Shown piece after piece: positions 15,001 through 19,103 of a DNA stretch of 64,000 bases (its first letter is position 1; every line of letters begins with the position of its first letter). The translations under genes and the position numbers were made by a program. The notes beneath the pieces were generated by a model, which saw nothing but the letters and a program-made list of their open reading frames with translations, did no database searches and was not told the origin of the DNA. The stretch lies in the NCBI GenBank assembly GCA_017525905.1, contig JAFXSD010000024.1, positions 62,001 to 126,000 of the forward strand, in the 5' to 3' direction. This stretch comes from Elusimicrobiota bacterium. GTDB taxonomy: Bacteria > Elusimicrobiota > Endomicrobiia > Endomicrobiales > Endomicrobiaceae.

Positions 15001-18000
15001 ATGAAGAAGCAAGAACAATATTTAGGAACCAGAGGTTGGAGTATGTTGAGAAACAGAGATCAGGAGCAGCAGCAGGTTTAAGAATAGGTCAAAATTTCTT
15101 CTTGCCTCCGATAGCTGATAAAACAGGAATGTCATCGGAAGAATTAATGGCAAGAATGGGCTTACAAGATATGACACCTATTCTTGAGAACGAGAGTTAC
15201 AGACGAACAGCAAGGGGAGTTACTTTTATTGATGCACAGATGAACGGAGGATTAGGATCATCGATAAAGAGATTATTGTGGTTAAAAGCACAAAAGTTCT
15301 TTGAAACATTGAAAAAAACAACCCCTGTTCAAAAATTACAAAAGATATTGTTGAATTTAAGTTTCTTGGATAAAGATACTGAAATAGAAGCACAAACAGC
15401 ATCGTTAAGTGCAAAGGGCTCTGATTTAGGAAGGAATGTAAATTTAGGAACGGAAACGGAACAGAAGGTAGAATATTTACCAATATCGATAATAAAATTC
15501 AGATCATTGTTGTCAAAGATAAAGAAAGGTTTATACAAAAGTGCATCAGTAATAATGTTAACTAGCCCGACATCTGAAGAGATAATAAAGAAATTGTATA
15601 AAGAACCGGCAAAGAGTGAAGATGCTAAGGATATGGGCAAAGATAATCAACATATGATAAACGGAAACGGAGAACATATATTGGAAGTATTTGGTGATCA
15701 AGATATAGCAGAAAATGCAATGATAAGCCAGGCATCATATCCTTCAATAAGGATGGATGGAGATAGATTATCTTTAGCATTTGATAGAGAAGCCCCCGGA
15801 GGACACGGAGTATGGTTAAAGACATTATCTGAAAAATTGAAAGCGGAAGGAGATGTAATAGTATGTATATCTAACTCAGATGCAATTAATAGCGGTACAC
15901 CGGTAGAAGTTTGCGGATACATGATAGAACAGAAAAAAGGTTTAGTAGTATTGGTTGCCACTAGAGAGAAGATAGATAGAAAGGGTGGAGTTGTAGGTTT
16001 GGAAGCAGTTACATTAAAAGACGGAAGAACAATATTTGTTCCGAATATAGATGAACTTGCACAGGCCGAAGCAGCAGGAGAAAAGAATATATTTATGGGA
16101 ATGGGATTTGGAGAATACGAAGGAACAGTACCGTTTAATACGAATACGGTATTAATAAATGCAGGATTATTCCATGCATTTTTGAGTGAATTACAAACGA
16201 TATTGAGTCCGGAAGAATATGCATCGATAATGTCTCCTGATTTGATAACGAACGGGAAATCCGAAGAAAACAAAAAAACAAAAGAAGTTGACAGATGGAT
16301 TCAATTGGAAGGTGCCTTAGGATCAGCCGTATTTAATCTTAATAAGAGATTAGAAATAATGAGGCATGAAGGAAATACAGCAGTAGATGCAATACTTAAT
16401 AAGTACTTCCCTAATGGAATGATAGGATTAGTTCTTGCAGATAAGTCACAGAGAATGTCGATCTTTACACCTGGAAAGTTTGCAGCTGACTATTGGATAT
16501 ATGATAATTTGGGAAAAGTAAATCCTGAGACGTATGCATTGGAAATAGATAGAGCGGAAGCTGTAAATATTGATGCTCCGGTTAAAGTTGGTGAGGCAAG
16601 CACGGTATATGCTGATTACTATTATTTCAAGAGATTCTGGAGAGATTGTACAATAGATAAATTGTCGAACTTATTTATAAATAAAGATGTTAAAGGTGAG
16701 CAACAATTCGGTAAAGTGAAGATGAAAGATGTTGATTTGAGAGGTAATGTAAGAATTAATAATGCGACAACAGAAGACTTATTGATTATACCGGAATTAA
16801 TGGAAACATTAGGTTTTGAAAAGAGTGAGACCGGAAAAGTGATACTTGAGAATGTAAGAATAGATGCTATAGAGAGAAATGGTAACATTGTTTTGGTTGT
16901 TTCTAAACTTATGGACGAAGAGAAAATGGATGAATCATCAACGAGGATATTTACCACCACGGTTGATAAATTAAAAACCACTAAAGCAGAGGGAATTGAT
17001 GGAGAGGAAGGAGCTGTTTTTGGCAGAGCTGAAGATAAATATATTACTCCGTTGGAACAAGAACAGCAAGTAACACCTGTTGATGCAGCAGCAGATATTG
17101 CGGTGGAAACAGCTAAAACTCCTACCGGAGCGGCAGCACAAAAGCAGGCAATAAATATGGTGTTTGAAAACTTGGGTGACGAAATTTCTATAAAATTTGG
17201 TACCTTAACGGAAGCAAGAGTGGCCGGATATACTAAAGTTGCGGCTGTTGTTAGCGGCTCTATTACGGAAAGCCTTATTGAGCAAATGGAGAATAGCGGT
17301 TGGTTGAAAAAAGATTCGAACGGAAACTCTGTGTTGTTAGATGCTGCAGGAAATGTGGTTGCCAAAGTAGGTACTATAAATGGTAAGAGGACACTTGTTT
17401 ATAAAAACGGCAAGCCTGTTATATTCAAATTTAATGCAATGGCGAAATCCGAAGATAAGGATACAATTAATTTCCAATTACATTTGAATAAAGGACCGAG
17501 AGCGATATTTGATTGCTTGAATCCGGAAACGCAGAAACAGTTATTACAAGTGACGGAATTATTGTTAAATGACAGATTGCTTTCAGATCCGGTAGCGGAA
17601 GATAAAATGTTGAAAATATTAGATAAGGTTAAAATTACATCAGATAAACTTAACATTGCTCGTATAGAAACTATCAATAAACAATTAGAGAATAACATAA
17701 AAGCTATAAGAGAGGAATTAACAGAGACTTCTGCTTATACCAATCCTGAAATAGATAATTTATTAAGGTCATCTAATATAAACGGTATTAAATCTGTTCA
17801 AAGACAAGAAACATATTTGAAAGTGACATCGAATACGGATATTGCAGCAAGACTTAATACAATGAGAAATGCCGGTGTAACGGCAGTAATATTGAGAGGC
17901 AAATACACTGCAGATACGATTAAGTTTATAAAGAATCATGGCTTTGATGTTATAATCGAGGTAGAAAGTTTTGATAGAACAGCATTGCAACCGCTTGTGA

Positions 18001-19037
18001 ATGCAGGATTAAGCGGCTTTAGGCTTATTGTTAAGGATGCAGATAAAGTAAGAGAACTAAAGAATGATTATATAAAAATGATGAGAGATATCAATGAAAT
18101 GAATTTTAAGACCATACCTACAATATCTTATGAGTTTGAAGGTTCATTACTAACGGAAAACCAAGATAGTATAATTAACTTTATACAAGATAAAGATGTT
18201 AATGTTGAGTTGGTTGTAGATGCCGCAACTTGTGTTGACAATATTGATGCATTTAAACCTTTAGCGGATATTGCAAAATTAGTTGTTAAAGTTGAAGATA
18301 ACAGAAATATAAATTCGACAATATTATCTAAATTGTATGGTGTTGCAATATGTGCAAACAAAGCATTCGTTACCAACTTGTTCAGAGATAATGTAAAGAA
18401 AAATCCGAGATTTGTTGGCAGAGATGTTGAATTGAGTGAAATATTTAAAGAGAATAAATCTTTAGCCGATATAAGAGATCTTTTAATAGGAAACAAAACA
18501 TTGACGGAAGAAGAACTTGCTGAAACATTTAATATCGAAACAATAAATGCAATAAAAGATTTGTTGGAACAAAATAAGAATAATGGTTTTGATTTGACAA
18601 TGACAGTTAGAGAATACATATTGGGTTCTATGATGGCAACTATAGAAAAAGATATTATTTCAAGTGATGTTCAAGTTGGAGAAAAGAATTATAAGATTTT
18701 GGTGGGAGCGGCATTATTAATGATGGTTAATGGCGCAAGTACTGATTCTATCAATGATATGGTAAATAATATTGAGATTATTGGAACCGGTTCTCTTTCC
18801 GATTTATTGAATGGAAAAGATTCTCAATATGCAAAACTTGCAAAGAATATTTTGGGCAAGATGTGGAAATCCAGTGATATGATGATAGCTGTGGACGGAG
18901 AAGCTGATACAGTAACATTAGCAGGTCTTATAAAACTTATACTTACAATGGATACAATATTACCGGAGAAAGGTTTGTTGGGTTCATCAATGAATGTTTC
19001 GTTAGACGGAATCAAGGGTATCTTGGCAGCTGCATAA
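3..19037 (+). CDS. Giant multidomain membrane protein with GT48-like glucan synthase, metallophosphatase and UDP-glucose pyrophosphorylase-like domains (5' end outside window)
   Basis: The reading frame is open from the first bases, so the gene is truncated on the left and encodes at least 6,344 residues; an internal GTG at 261 is not a credible start. In order (residues counted from base 3): a long beta-rich region (1-1690) with a tandem repeat; membrane segments near 1700, 1765-1815, 2240-2390 and 2470-2515; a GT48-like region (about 2670-3630); a further membrane block (about 3670-4070); an acidic Glu/Ala stretch (about 4120-4170); a PPP-type metallophosphatase (about 4490-4720); a UGP2-type nucleotidyltransferase (about 5020-5630); a possible TIM-barrel piece (about 5940-6130); and the C-terminal tail GIKGILAAA. 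I infer a membrane machine that makes or exports a glucan. The catalytic GT48 part should face the cytoplasm. Domain identities rest on motif alignment from memory; the N-terminal third is unrecognised. Confidence 0.85.
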   Translation, partial: GVSFANRIDAYIKKSSDADNSDLTFGQVIENKKRDEVRALFKEVFGITDDEQAAELLTDEKIDNILKEASINGEDTQATWNEKALEVLLADDAAILEFATTVKDSSLSEEQKESIFGRLNETYYESLKRRLNNATSQKEIDSIKNIVSKSDMILNEDQIKELTADVDWLNMKTPELLEERLTQELGVKVTVTDVTVKRRQVRPGDVYRRYIAIYEVKVEDGKNGITFDYYQYTRDREDTFSIENKLDTYDGMKNMIEAWRALLKKGFQVESKTDENDNQYFEITKSGTDAKINVYLYNIEGEYIFDAEKTEELFNIYSRFEKDLKATKSGYTVEFDTDENNYAIFKVSGYGKTAKIYPFNSSGEVEDMFKYYTPDMAEAIAGMYIYNEGTDSVMQKTVDPVLTAAIEFEQIENELETKLNSRNTASETTEKIIKYSDGTQVIITVTLNKTASGLTGSYIKTFCDAKGEPLIGSDGKPLKIEMSYSSEGGITFTTENGTQQKITKKEEFTTDDGITGVVYAKDISDDEGNYLGTEEFIDYNADGNKDEVSKVFYKNPVIEFETGLTISKTDVTEDSPLNQEELANFLKKALLQNGCDALGRLKDFVFNDIHDGFLLKRTTINGVEHYIYIENVVDNGDGTYTFDVISSPNDQRTQTTKMGTVTIKVEDEYGIIQQSDYKDIFENGVEKNGTEYYPVISKKYDSELEQDPDYRWEIKDGEFVRTYKGKEVKVVYGSSFDIINSQARSYIERGYGKISPARIFDPQYIVVKDDNGEDILISAKDLYRYSQDRESVSIKFDNVSYTSLDYLADKLLEMGIFYDGDNAYSGNNVGVEISNGNEQGIISVNTRQVNNAHFMESIALDATISHDKDGKIVYDAQPQSLQKNNPLVRTSGMNYARMVSEDEDFKYDGSKLSEIFNIISKYCDYDLEGLTWTKIESLSADGKVLNTTWAAYHDSSTPVIKIDTDGNIDFSITYENIESGLRFNLNDSVDQIPSNVVAISGVGKLVFNLAKNTAFIEFEDKDGCLIARQGLYINENSLFIKKDKDAWKSIVEYLSANGWLENTNKILSTYITDEDRFEAETKYVLSLTNNVVVTQDKKWASTLKAWGLDWVINVIEFFGISSKENIKHDGVNLFTRGDRQVFDYVDGVVHLKSEDNQFLDMNLNVTDESHGITLPSQILKLFHTPSNTQTYSAKSQEGNIAEAIPKSSSEMNSLGTDHTNIYSNVENVEGKQGYRNFERILDDQGRVKAEFEYIVNDKGEREYTSAVFVVYSTDGSIAANSITVIIKDGKMVPVKSSDYIGVQEVTLIPKDEMTPQSMPTFGYMSRQLGLAGISQYHFDFNGEDLVENWKTFFNPDQKFNADIEEMIEEYTTSQNIIYNSGEGEIVVAAPKLDEDGKPYFIEFYIYKDESTGGYIDANKQLIPGTADRVYKFFYDKDKGYDFTKYIYNSENPYSDAISISSFASQYDLSGYNEQNGIVYKIDSSQGNRYALTHLFDSKLSSNIEEKRGLRYSAYKSDGSPFFDVCDYSVFKFANGVLGTSTVGDYYEVVVYDKSNVGQYGFLIKKSDFTDGDIQRSVEKIQEKIDAMNAILEGYDGQTDINEYFEQYYEQHPEIVDQVGLQQITKIYQRTEVDKANDRVYMYYYEFDPINSNVNGEISAKMYMHQYTYDFEGNYLSKKRTDIFGDYYKELRENFRDYKYLIFSIAILFGLSVFEKAIGKRINIRKRVPGLRDGDGKGKPDKGDKYQTYDIKGLLSFKTTTEKIFFWAGNIALFGLAFAAYIINPVASLTLLGTTLVMPTFLIPAIFAGFRIVSETIRVLYRRRLIKKLEDTKREPVEQAIRYAEDTIKEIADKVPSLTEKKLTDKDVEGAPGSFFDEKGEMTFDGANLAVQNIIDSLKDSKSDISKEELENIQELLHAITTRFYIEEKDGKYVVKEDCKDLFEKAKTALSLCVERKAVVTMGLNQDNQSLKNALDEKMLKGGYFDSYLIFGRVQPSIMDPEITDELRIYSEQVYSKIAGETYERKSEYTLDDIVLFFYIEKAFANPSPHLTNFRYLLQNYAYEMLKEGNGVAKVGEMIEAKTRKILHYYTKDISKEEQQAQMFAMAEKMGISNSDFAKLVAAKSKREQSKMLDTLDLSGSERKTVELMLEEYPKLEGYNHKFFTPVNFDLLARTVGWAQKFLKEDAATDGTDTFIPELTPYKAYKTPPSKDTRSDLLKAIDLFDKTKALRNELYLKINLRAFSSYHVMLVTIPLSIAMGIVLSPMIGGIVAVAGTMIALGWYFVAPKIMERIQTQSYTQYFGSPIPTRAGKTTAISTEQIRNEYDKRYRLFRLTFVNSVIMLPFMFVFSTAVKWIASAGFLNFLGSLSFFNPVGFAIFTFAALGLIVKAHKDILPYIYKKFPFLTSDFKQLEAKKRVLEKEIGDLNKDIEGLKKEEVVDKEAVKSKERAIKDIEEKIVSIDTEINTKNSVRALAVASVITIVGVALFGIGAGIAPTFVFGGLVIAIMAVLAIKLPKLSLFSVLKIFEASEASKELKAKGLADTGKTWGEFQEAWTNDETFANWKKTLLPDEVIANTEKAVREKRPDLTDEQVAEVVEKIIEYYFAEDWNGIIRNMWLVDAHIGIDEKNAYMYKYTIDGDSNKHYIDGQETFTLMSFDQLLNLVVDGKMKIEKPDFSMEPEDANARERFFEYLKNSRANPSVKVVSFDDYRPLAVRIPTYNEGVLPDLDKESLPSERLNSNEVSPDGSRLITTLASNYENGLKNLLERLDSYPVDENGKKYAYDIFGNKFYLTYDDLKALEALKAMFDKDGHIINGKKLKLLDGTNLPDCKVKQEILLWNANRLQPLARTWIGELHNIEMFKQSARILHPEWSEDDIQEKVLEKFKIVSGYQDFWKIYSDDSNDPRTTAVVQLLELFTEQGYGEYFTVPVMRNRTNYSKEYYDILVEREKIGNLTPFEKELLAKLKELGLDKETNSKATREINSQTSIGIQKVTYEDLMDIIKKLRLYVRTNGIKQEINTVKDAMDLLAKDPHARAQLTEEDELRLKNINNKLITEQEKYFRMVLAKTADIDALTDRDKAVLAKWKELSTVKTGFEKGNVTLEQAEFIFNNLNLDENDKTMMVFYFKREHAYIFPANTRGVTSAFGKVEHASYLNQFIPRGWLIKTSDMNQGTYMEQSQRLPLILSTFVRFKGLIVSSFAEIIDTKSFPSTTASAMGHADRTFNYVTQFVMLSRWFYGHPAIFDSDKTHSVEDQAFMVSEDMMGYMVQITRYYLKNKEDVIRELEAFTKGEMEDKEMENFFKQVFKDSDEKDAEKLYRDMGTILESYISSIAPTIDPKAFMARLRDNDVDAGKLIAALQGLFESLKKAEEVLILEGSPTSYDVSVAVIKLREVCFKNSCGMIQKFASGSSQSFLSYEFYDYVKNSSFADQVLHYIAGPGFYEKDRDALQVVKYVDRNVVLLSISPFSASPGIAVMLGLMGLAMSQTSSLTGFVKINRSYGENIFTGLKNLIMQAPYHMAHMYTQAFGFGGPSVRGDEGEPGGMMDAAYIATGRTARFANGKMFNPDDDSSFYLAFSNSHINANIRLSILSLLGLWLVQSPALMMSAVYMLIPFAVIGAILFYNPGGSVTGADYRMVFKNYREDVSNWVRIIRNGGSQIAKKGGKKVSGNLIMVLTSGIFLFAYATLFNAAAFLFSKKSNAAQKFTAGFIGAGLGALGAFLAASTLPAIAVPLLIAFGAGAMLGIVKIIVDSRTGVRTGSSPVRKAFGVGVSGIVVASILAWFMGAPIAVLLIGVAAMALFFGTRGGMQYPFADSNIREDDLFINMNETVLNNTANIDLEEFKRIFEENVELDTISEEDGLPEGFDINPDNLANAINSVREKYGITKDSKIKYSQLEEFLKDRIEDYKKIEKEQETIKANARTVRNVLLASVASIAIGAFLSAFVASALWLVAPLLLVSSFVFFVSFTSSGKTSTAFAKTLKVFIPMAAFIFLTMFVSLSTGGLGLLVTVALMNLHKFGNSLGKNFAKFRNRDSLSGVRLNAVSPIILIAAVPALLMVLIPGFVSGYKAQKKVIEENREKIKDAYEKNNLEELQELLPTSFSKSKVKEIMERAKERKEADAKAKAEEEAAAEEETESTDEATTEEVAEEKVEEHLISSEGEGETEEDEILETLKEMLPEGNAEIERHFQFWANAVYPLLKGRMSQLKAWAEYVADDRRQYSFKMHLYAENEEDWKNMVEVLSVYLKDSKFSWKTIGSYTLFSDITGEQTGKSFTIYPRDEVEFRKIAQDLDKLFRDKGLTKKGTNIIGDRQLGSTGRIFYRYQYKDIKDRDNILDLGNSEDKKKYDSLYDANRGGDNYLPEEVMAEKEKYDPFINFDPQQAATEGEGAVEVKADETPATADPKELAKKKISAVNEKFGIKAVETTSVGNVAGINMQQITTKVADVSEEEYAEFLATPEEQERLTDAYVQAVNSGRKENGGRQEGTYVDLQGYNGEIIVIGDVHGRLDKLAQKIAANREKLEKGEAIIVFEGDYIHREGRERLRSMNSSMATIQYIMNLKVLYPQNVYMLAGNHDIGRNFSKGGIHQGILFFMNWDEEQGYGNAVDTYENIMRNTLALAAETDEYIITHAGPARDENSKDWRNVLKNMSNIQNEDNRDSLVFQLLWSRANTSDIHQNYNKAHVDEFAGDKTLIVGHTHVKGNFYNSIEENNIVIIEPSDSELNGYGVIDQRLQSAAESAIEEKKESSASLSRKDAEASEAAFERLEQGKETRGRETILAEAEKEFPGITEYVTALEKDLGIENGKVGDGIKVTVRGDEADATIMFTEKATEILSELYGKDVRSTLDSYTRAVVFVSGKNIADMNERDFFLNYVDGEARKIAEERKEQRRISEAAEKAVQKAGENEKRSDQKEGIELTGTEKDELREQVSYGPEFDTLKHALETLKEEYSEANRQALRTAIEAANKVGIDIKKDSLYKEKLDILLLAVMQDHSYKSDGSQYYWDEEARTIFRNQRLEYVEKQRSGAAAGLRIGQNFFLPPIADKTGMSSEELMARMGLQDMTPILENESYRRTARGVTFIDAQMNGGLGSSIKRLLWLKAQKFFETLKKTTPVQKLQKILLNLSFLDKDTEIEAQTASLSAKGSDLGRNVNLGTETEQKVEYLPISIIKFRSLLSKIKKGLYKSASVIMLTSPTSEEIIKKLYKEPAKSEDAKDMGKDNQHMINGNGEHILEVFGDQDIAENAMISQASYPSIRMDGDRLSLAFDREAPGGHGVWLKTLSEKLKAEGDVIVCISNSDAINSGTPVEVCGYMIEQKKGLVVLVATREKIDRKGGVVGLEAVTLKDGRTIFVPNIDELAQAEAAGEKNIFMGMGFGEYEGTVPFNTNTVLINAGLFHAFLSELQTILSPEEYASIMSPDLITNGKSEENKKTKEVDRWIQLEGALGSAVFNLNKRLEIMRHEGNTAVDAILNKYFPNGMIGLVLADKSQRMSIFTPGKFAADYWIYDNLGKVNPETYALEIDRAEAVNIDAPVKVGEASTVYADYYYFKRFWRDCTIDKLSNLFINKDVKGEQQFGKVKMKDVDLRGNVRINNATTEDLLIIPELMETLGFEKSETGKVILENVRIDAIERNGNIVLVVSKLMDEEKMDESSTRIFTTTVDKLKTTKAEGIDGEEGAVFGRAEDKYITPLEQEQQVTPVDAAADIAVETAKTPTGAAAQKQAINMVFENLGDEISIKFGTLTEARVAGYTKVAAVVSGSITESLIEQMENSGWLKKDSNGNSVLLDAAGNVVAKVGTINGKRTLVYKNGKPVIFKFNAMAKSEDKDTINFQLHLNKGPRAIFDCLNPETQKQLLQVTELLLNDRLLSDPVAEDKMLKILDKVKITSDKLNIARIETINKQLENNIKAIREELTETSAYTNPEIDNLLRSSNINGIKSVQRQETYLKVTSNTDIAARLNTMRNAGVTAVILRGKYTADTIKFIKNHGFDVIIEVESFDRTALQPLVNAGLSGFRLIVKDADKVRELKNDYIKMMRDINEMNFKTIPTISYEFEGSLLTENQDSIINFIQDKDVNVELVVDAATCVDNIDAFKPLADIAKLVVKVEDNRNINSTILSKLYGVAICANKAFVTNLFRDNVKKNPRFVGRDVELSEIFKENKSLADIRDLLIGNKTLTEEELAETFNIETINAIKDLLEQNKNNGFDLTMTVREYILGSMMATIEKDIISSDVQVGEKNYKILVGAALLMMVNGASTDSINDMVNNIEIIGTGSLSDLLNGKDSQYAKLAKNILGKMWKSSDMMIAVDGEADTVTLAGLIKLILTMDTILPEKGLLGSSMNVSLDGIKGILAAA
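781..1105 (+). repeat. Tandem ~55-residue coding repeat in the giant protein's N-terminal region
   Basis: Two adjacent units (about 781-920 and 967-1105) encode similar segments with the shared pattern K-x-G-[FY]-x-V-[EF], then TDEN, then an aromatic, then S-G or G-Y-G, then AKI and a closing G-E. They look like repeated small beta-rich domains in the presumed extracytoplasmic part of the protein. The repeat is visible at protein level and is diverged in DNA. Confidence 0.6.
8010..10900 (+). other. GT48 (1,3-beta-glucan/callose synthase)-like domain within the giant gene
   Basis: Blocks match fungal FKS1 and plant callose synthases in the same order. EDANARERFFEYL (near 8040) matches the R-R-I-S-F-F-A block. 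PLAVRIPTYNEGVL (near 8133) matches the 'TVLIPHYSE' block. LLWNANRLQPLARTW (near 8510) matches 'W-A-S-x-R-x-Q-T-L-x-R-T'. KFKIVSGYQDF (near 8650) matches 'KFxxVVSxQ'. YIFPANTRG and SDMNQGTYMEQ (9394-9530) match 'IFxRG' and 'DxNQDNYxEE'. YGHPAIFD and SEDMMGYM (9707-9798) match 'YGHPDxFD' and 'NEDIxAG'. KFASGSSQSFLSYEFY (near 10210) matches 'KVACGNGEQxLSRDxY'. YIATGRTARF with FYLAFSNSHI (10640-10740) matches 'YRATGRGFV' and 'YRLYSRSHF'. Several invariant positions are changed, so activity is not assured. Confidence 0.8.
13470..14170 (+). other. PPP/calcineurin-like metallophosphatase domain within the giant gene
   Basis: The full set of metal-ligand motifs appears in order: GDVHGR (near 13495), GDYIHREGRER (near 13587; the usual GDxxDRG, with the second Asp replaced by His), GNHD (near 13705), THAGPA (near 13876) and GHTHV (near 14076). 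The arrangement is closest to the bacterial Ser/Thr phosphatase (PrpA/B) and diadenosine tetraphosphatase branch. The substrate cannot be told; it could act on a phosphoprotein or a nucleotide. Confidence 0.85.
15070..16880 (+). other. UGP2-family (UDP-glucose pyrophosphorylase) like domain within the giant gene
   Basis: The order of motifs follows eukaryotic-type UTP-glucose-1-phosphate uridylyltransferase. MNGGLGSS (near 15240) is the nucleotide loop. AKGSDLGRNV (near 15412) sits where CKGPKSL is expected, after an insertion. SYPSIR comes near 15735. PGGHGVW (near 15796) matches PPGHGD. ISNSDAINSG (near 15871) matches VSNxDNLGA. REKIDRKGGVV (near 15967) matches the 'T-x-A-D-x-K-G-G' block. 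FNTNTV (near 16135) matches FNTNN. IQLEGALGSAVF (near 16298) matches 'IQLETAVGAAI'. A left-handed-helix-like tail follows. The Lys of KGPK appears to be replaced (K-G-S-D), so catalytic competence is uncertain. Confidence 0.8.
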
Positions 19038-19049
19038 TCAAAACAAATA

Positions 19050-19086
19050 AAGAATATGGCAAAGTGTTCTGCTTTGCCATATTCTT
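19050..19086 (+). terminator. Strong hairpin after the first giant gene
   Basis: A perfect 15-bp inverted repeat (19050-19064 with 19072-19086, arm AAGAATATGGCAAAG) encloses a 7-nt loop, 12 bases after the stop codon. There is no clean T-tract after it, so it may be an inefficient terminator or a 3'-end mRNA stabiliser. The next giant gene begins 17 bases later. Confidence 0.7.
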
Positions 19087-19103
19087 GCTTATAAAGGATA
19101 ATC

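Noticed and set aside
15230-16770. GalU-type bacterial pyrophosphorylase reading of the nucleotidyltransferase domain
   Set aside because: The GxGTRxLPxTK signature of GalU is missing, while the PGGHG, DRKGGV and FNTN blocks are of the UGP2 type.
16622-17365. 247-codon open frame on the minus strand inside the first giant gene
   Set aside because: It lies antisense to the clearly coding frame, encodes a Ser/Phe-rich sequence typical of reversed coding DNA, has no ribosome site and no recognisable domain. The same holds for the other minus-strand frames under the giant genes.
19008-19037. C-terminal LAAA as proof of ssrA tagging
   Set aside because: The tail is encoded in the genes themselves and no tmRNA is in the window. 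Only the resemblance is noted.
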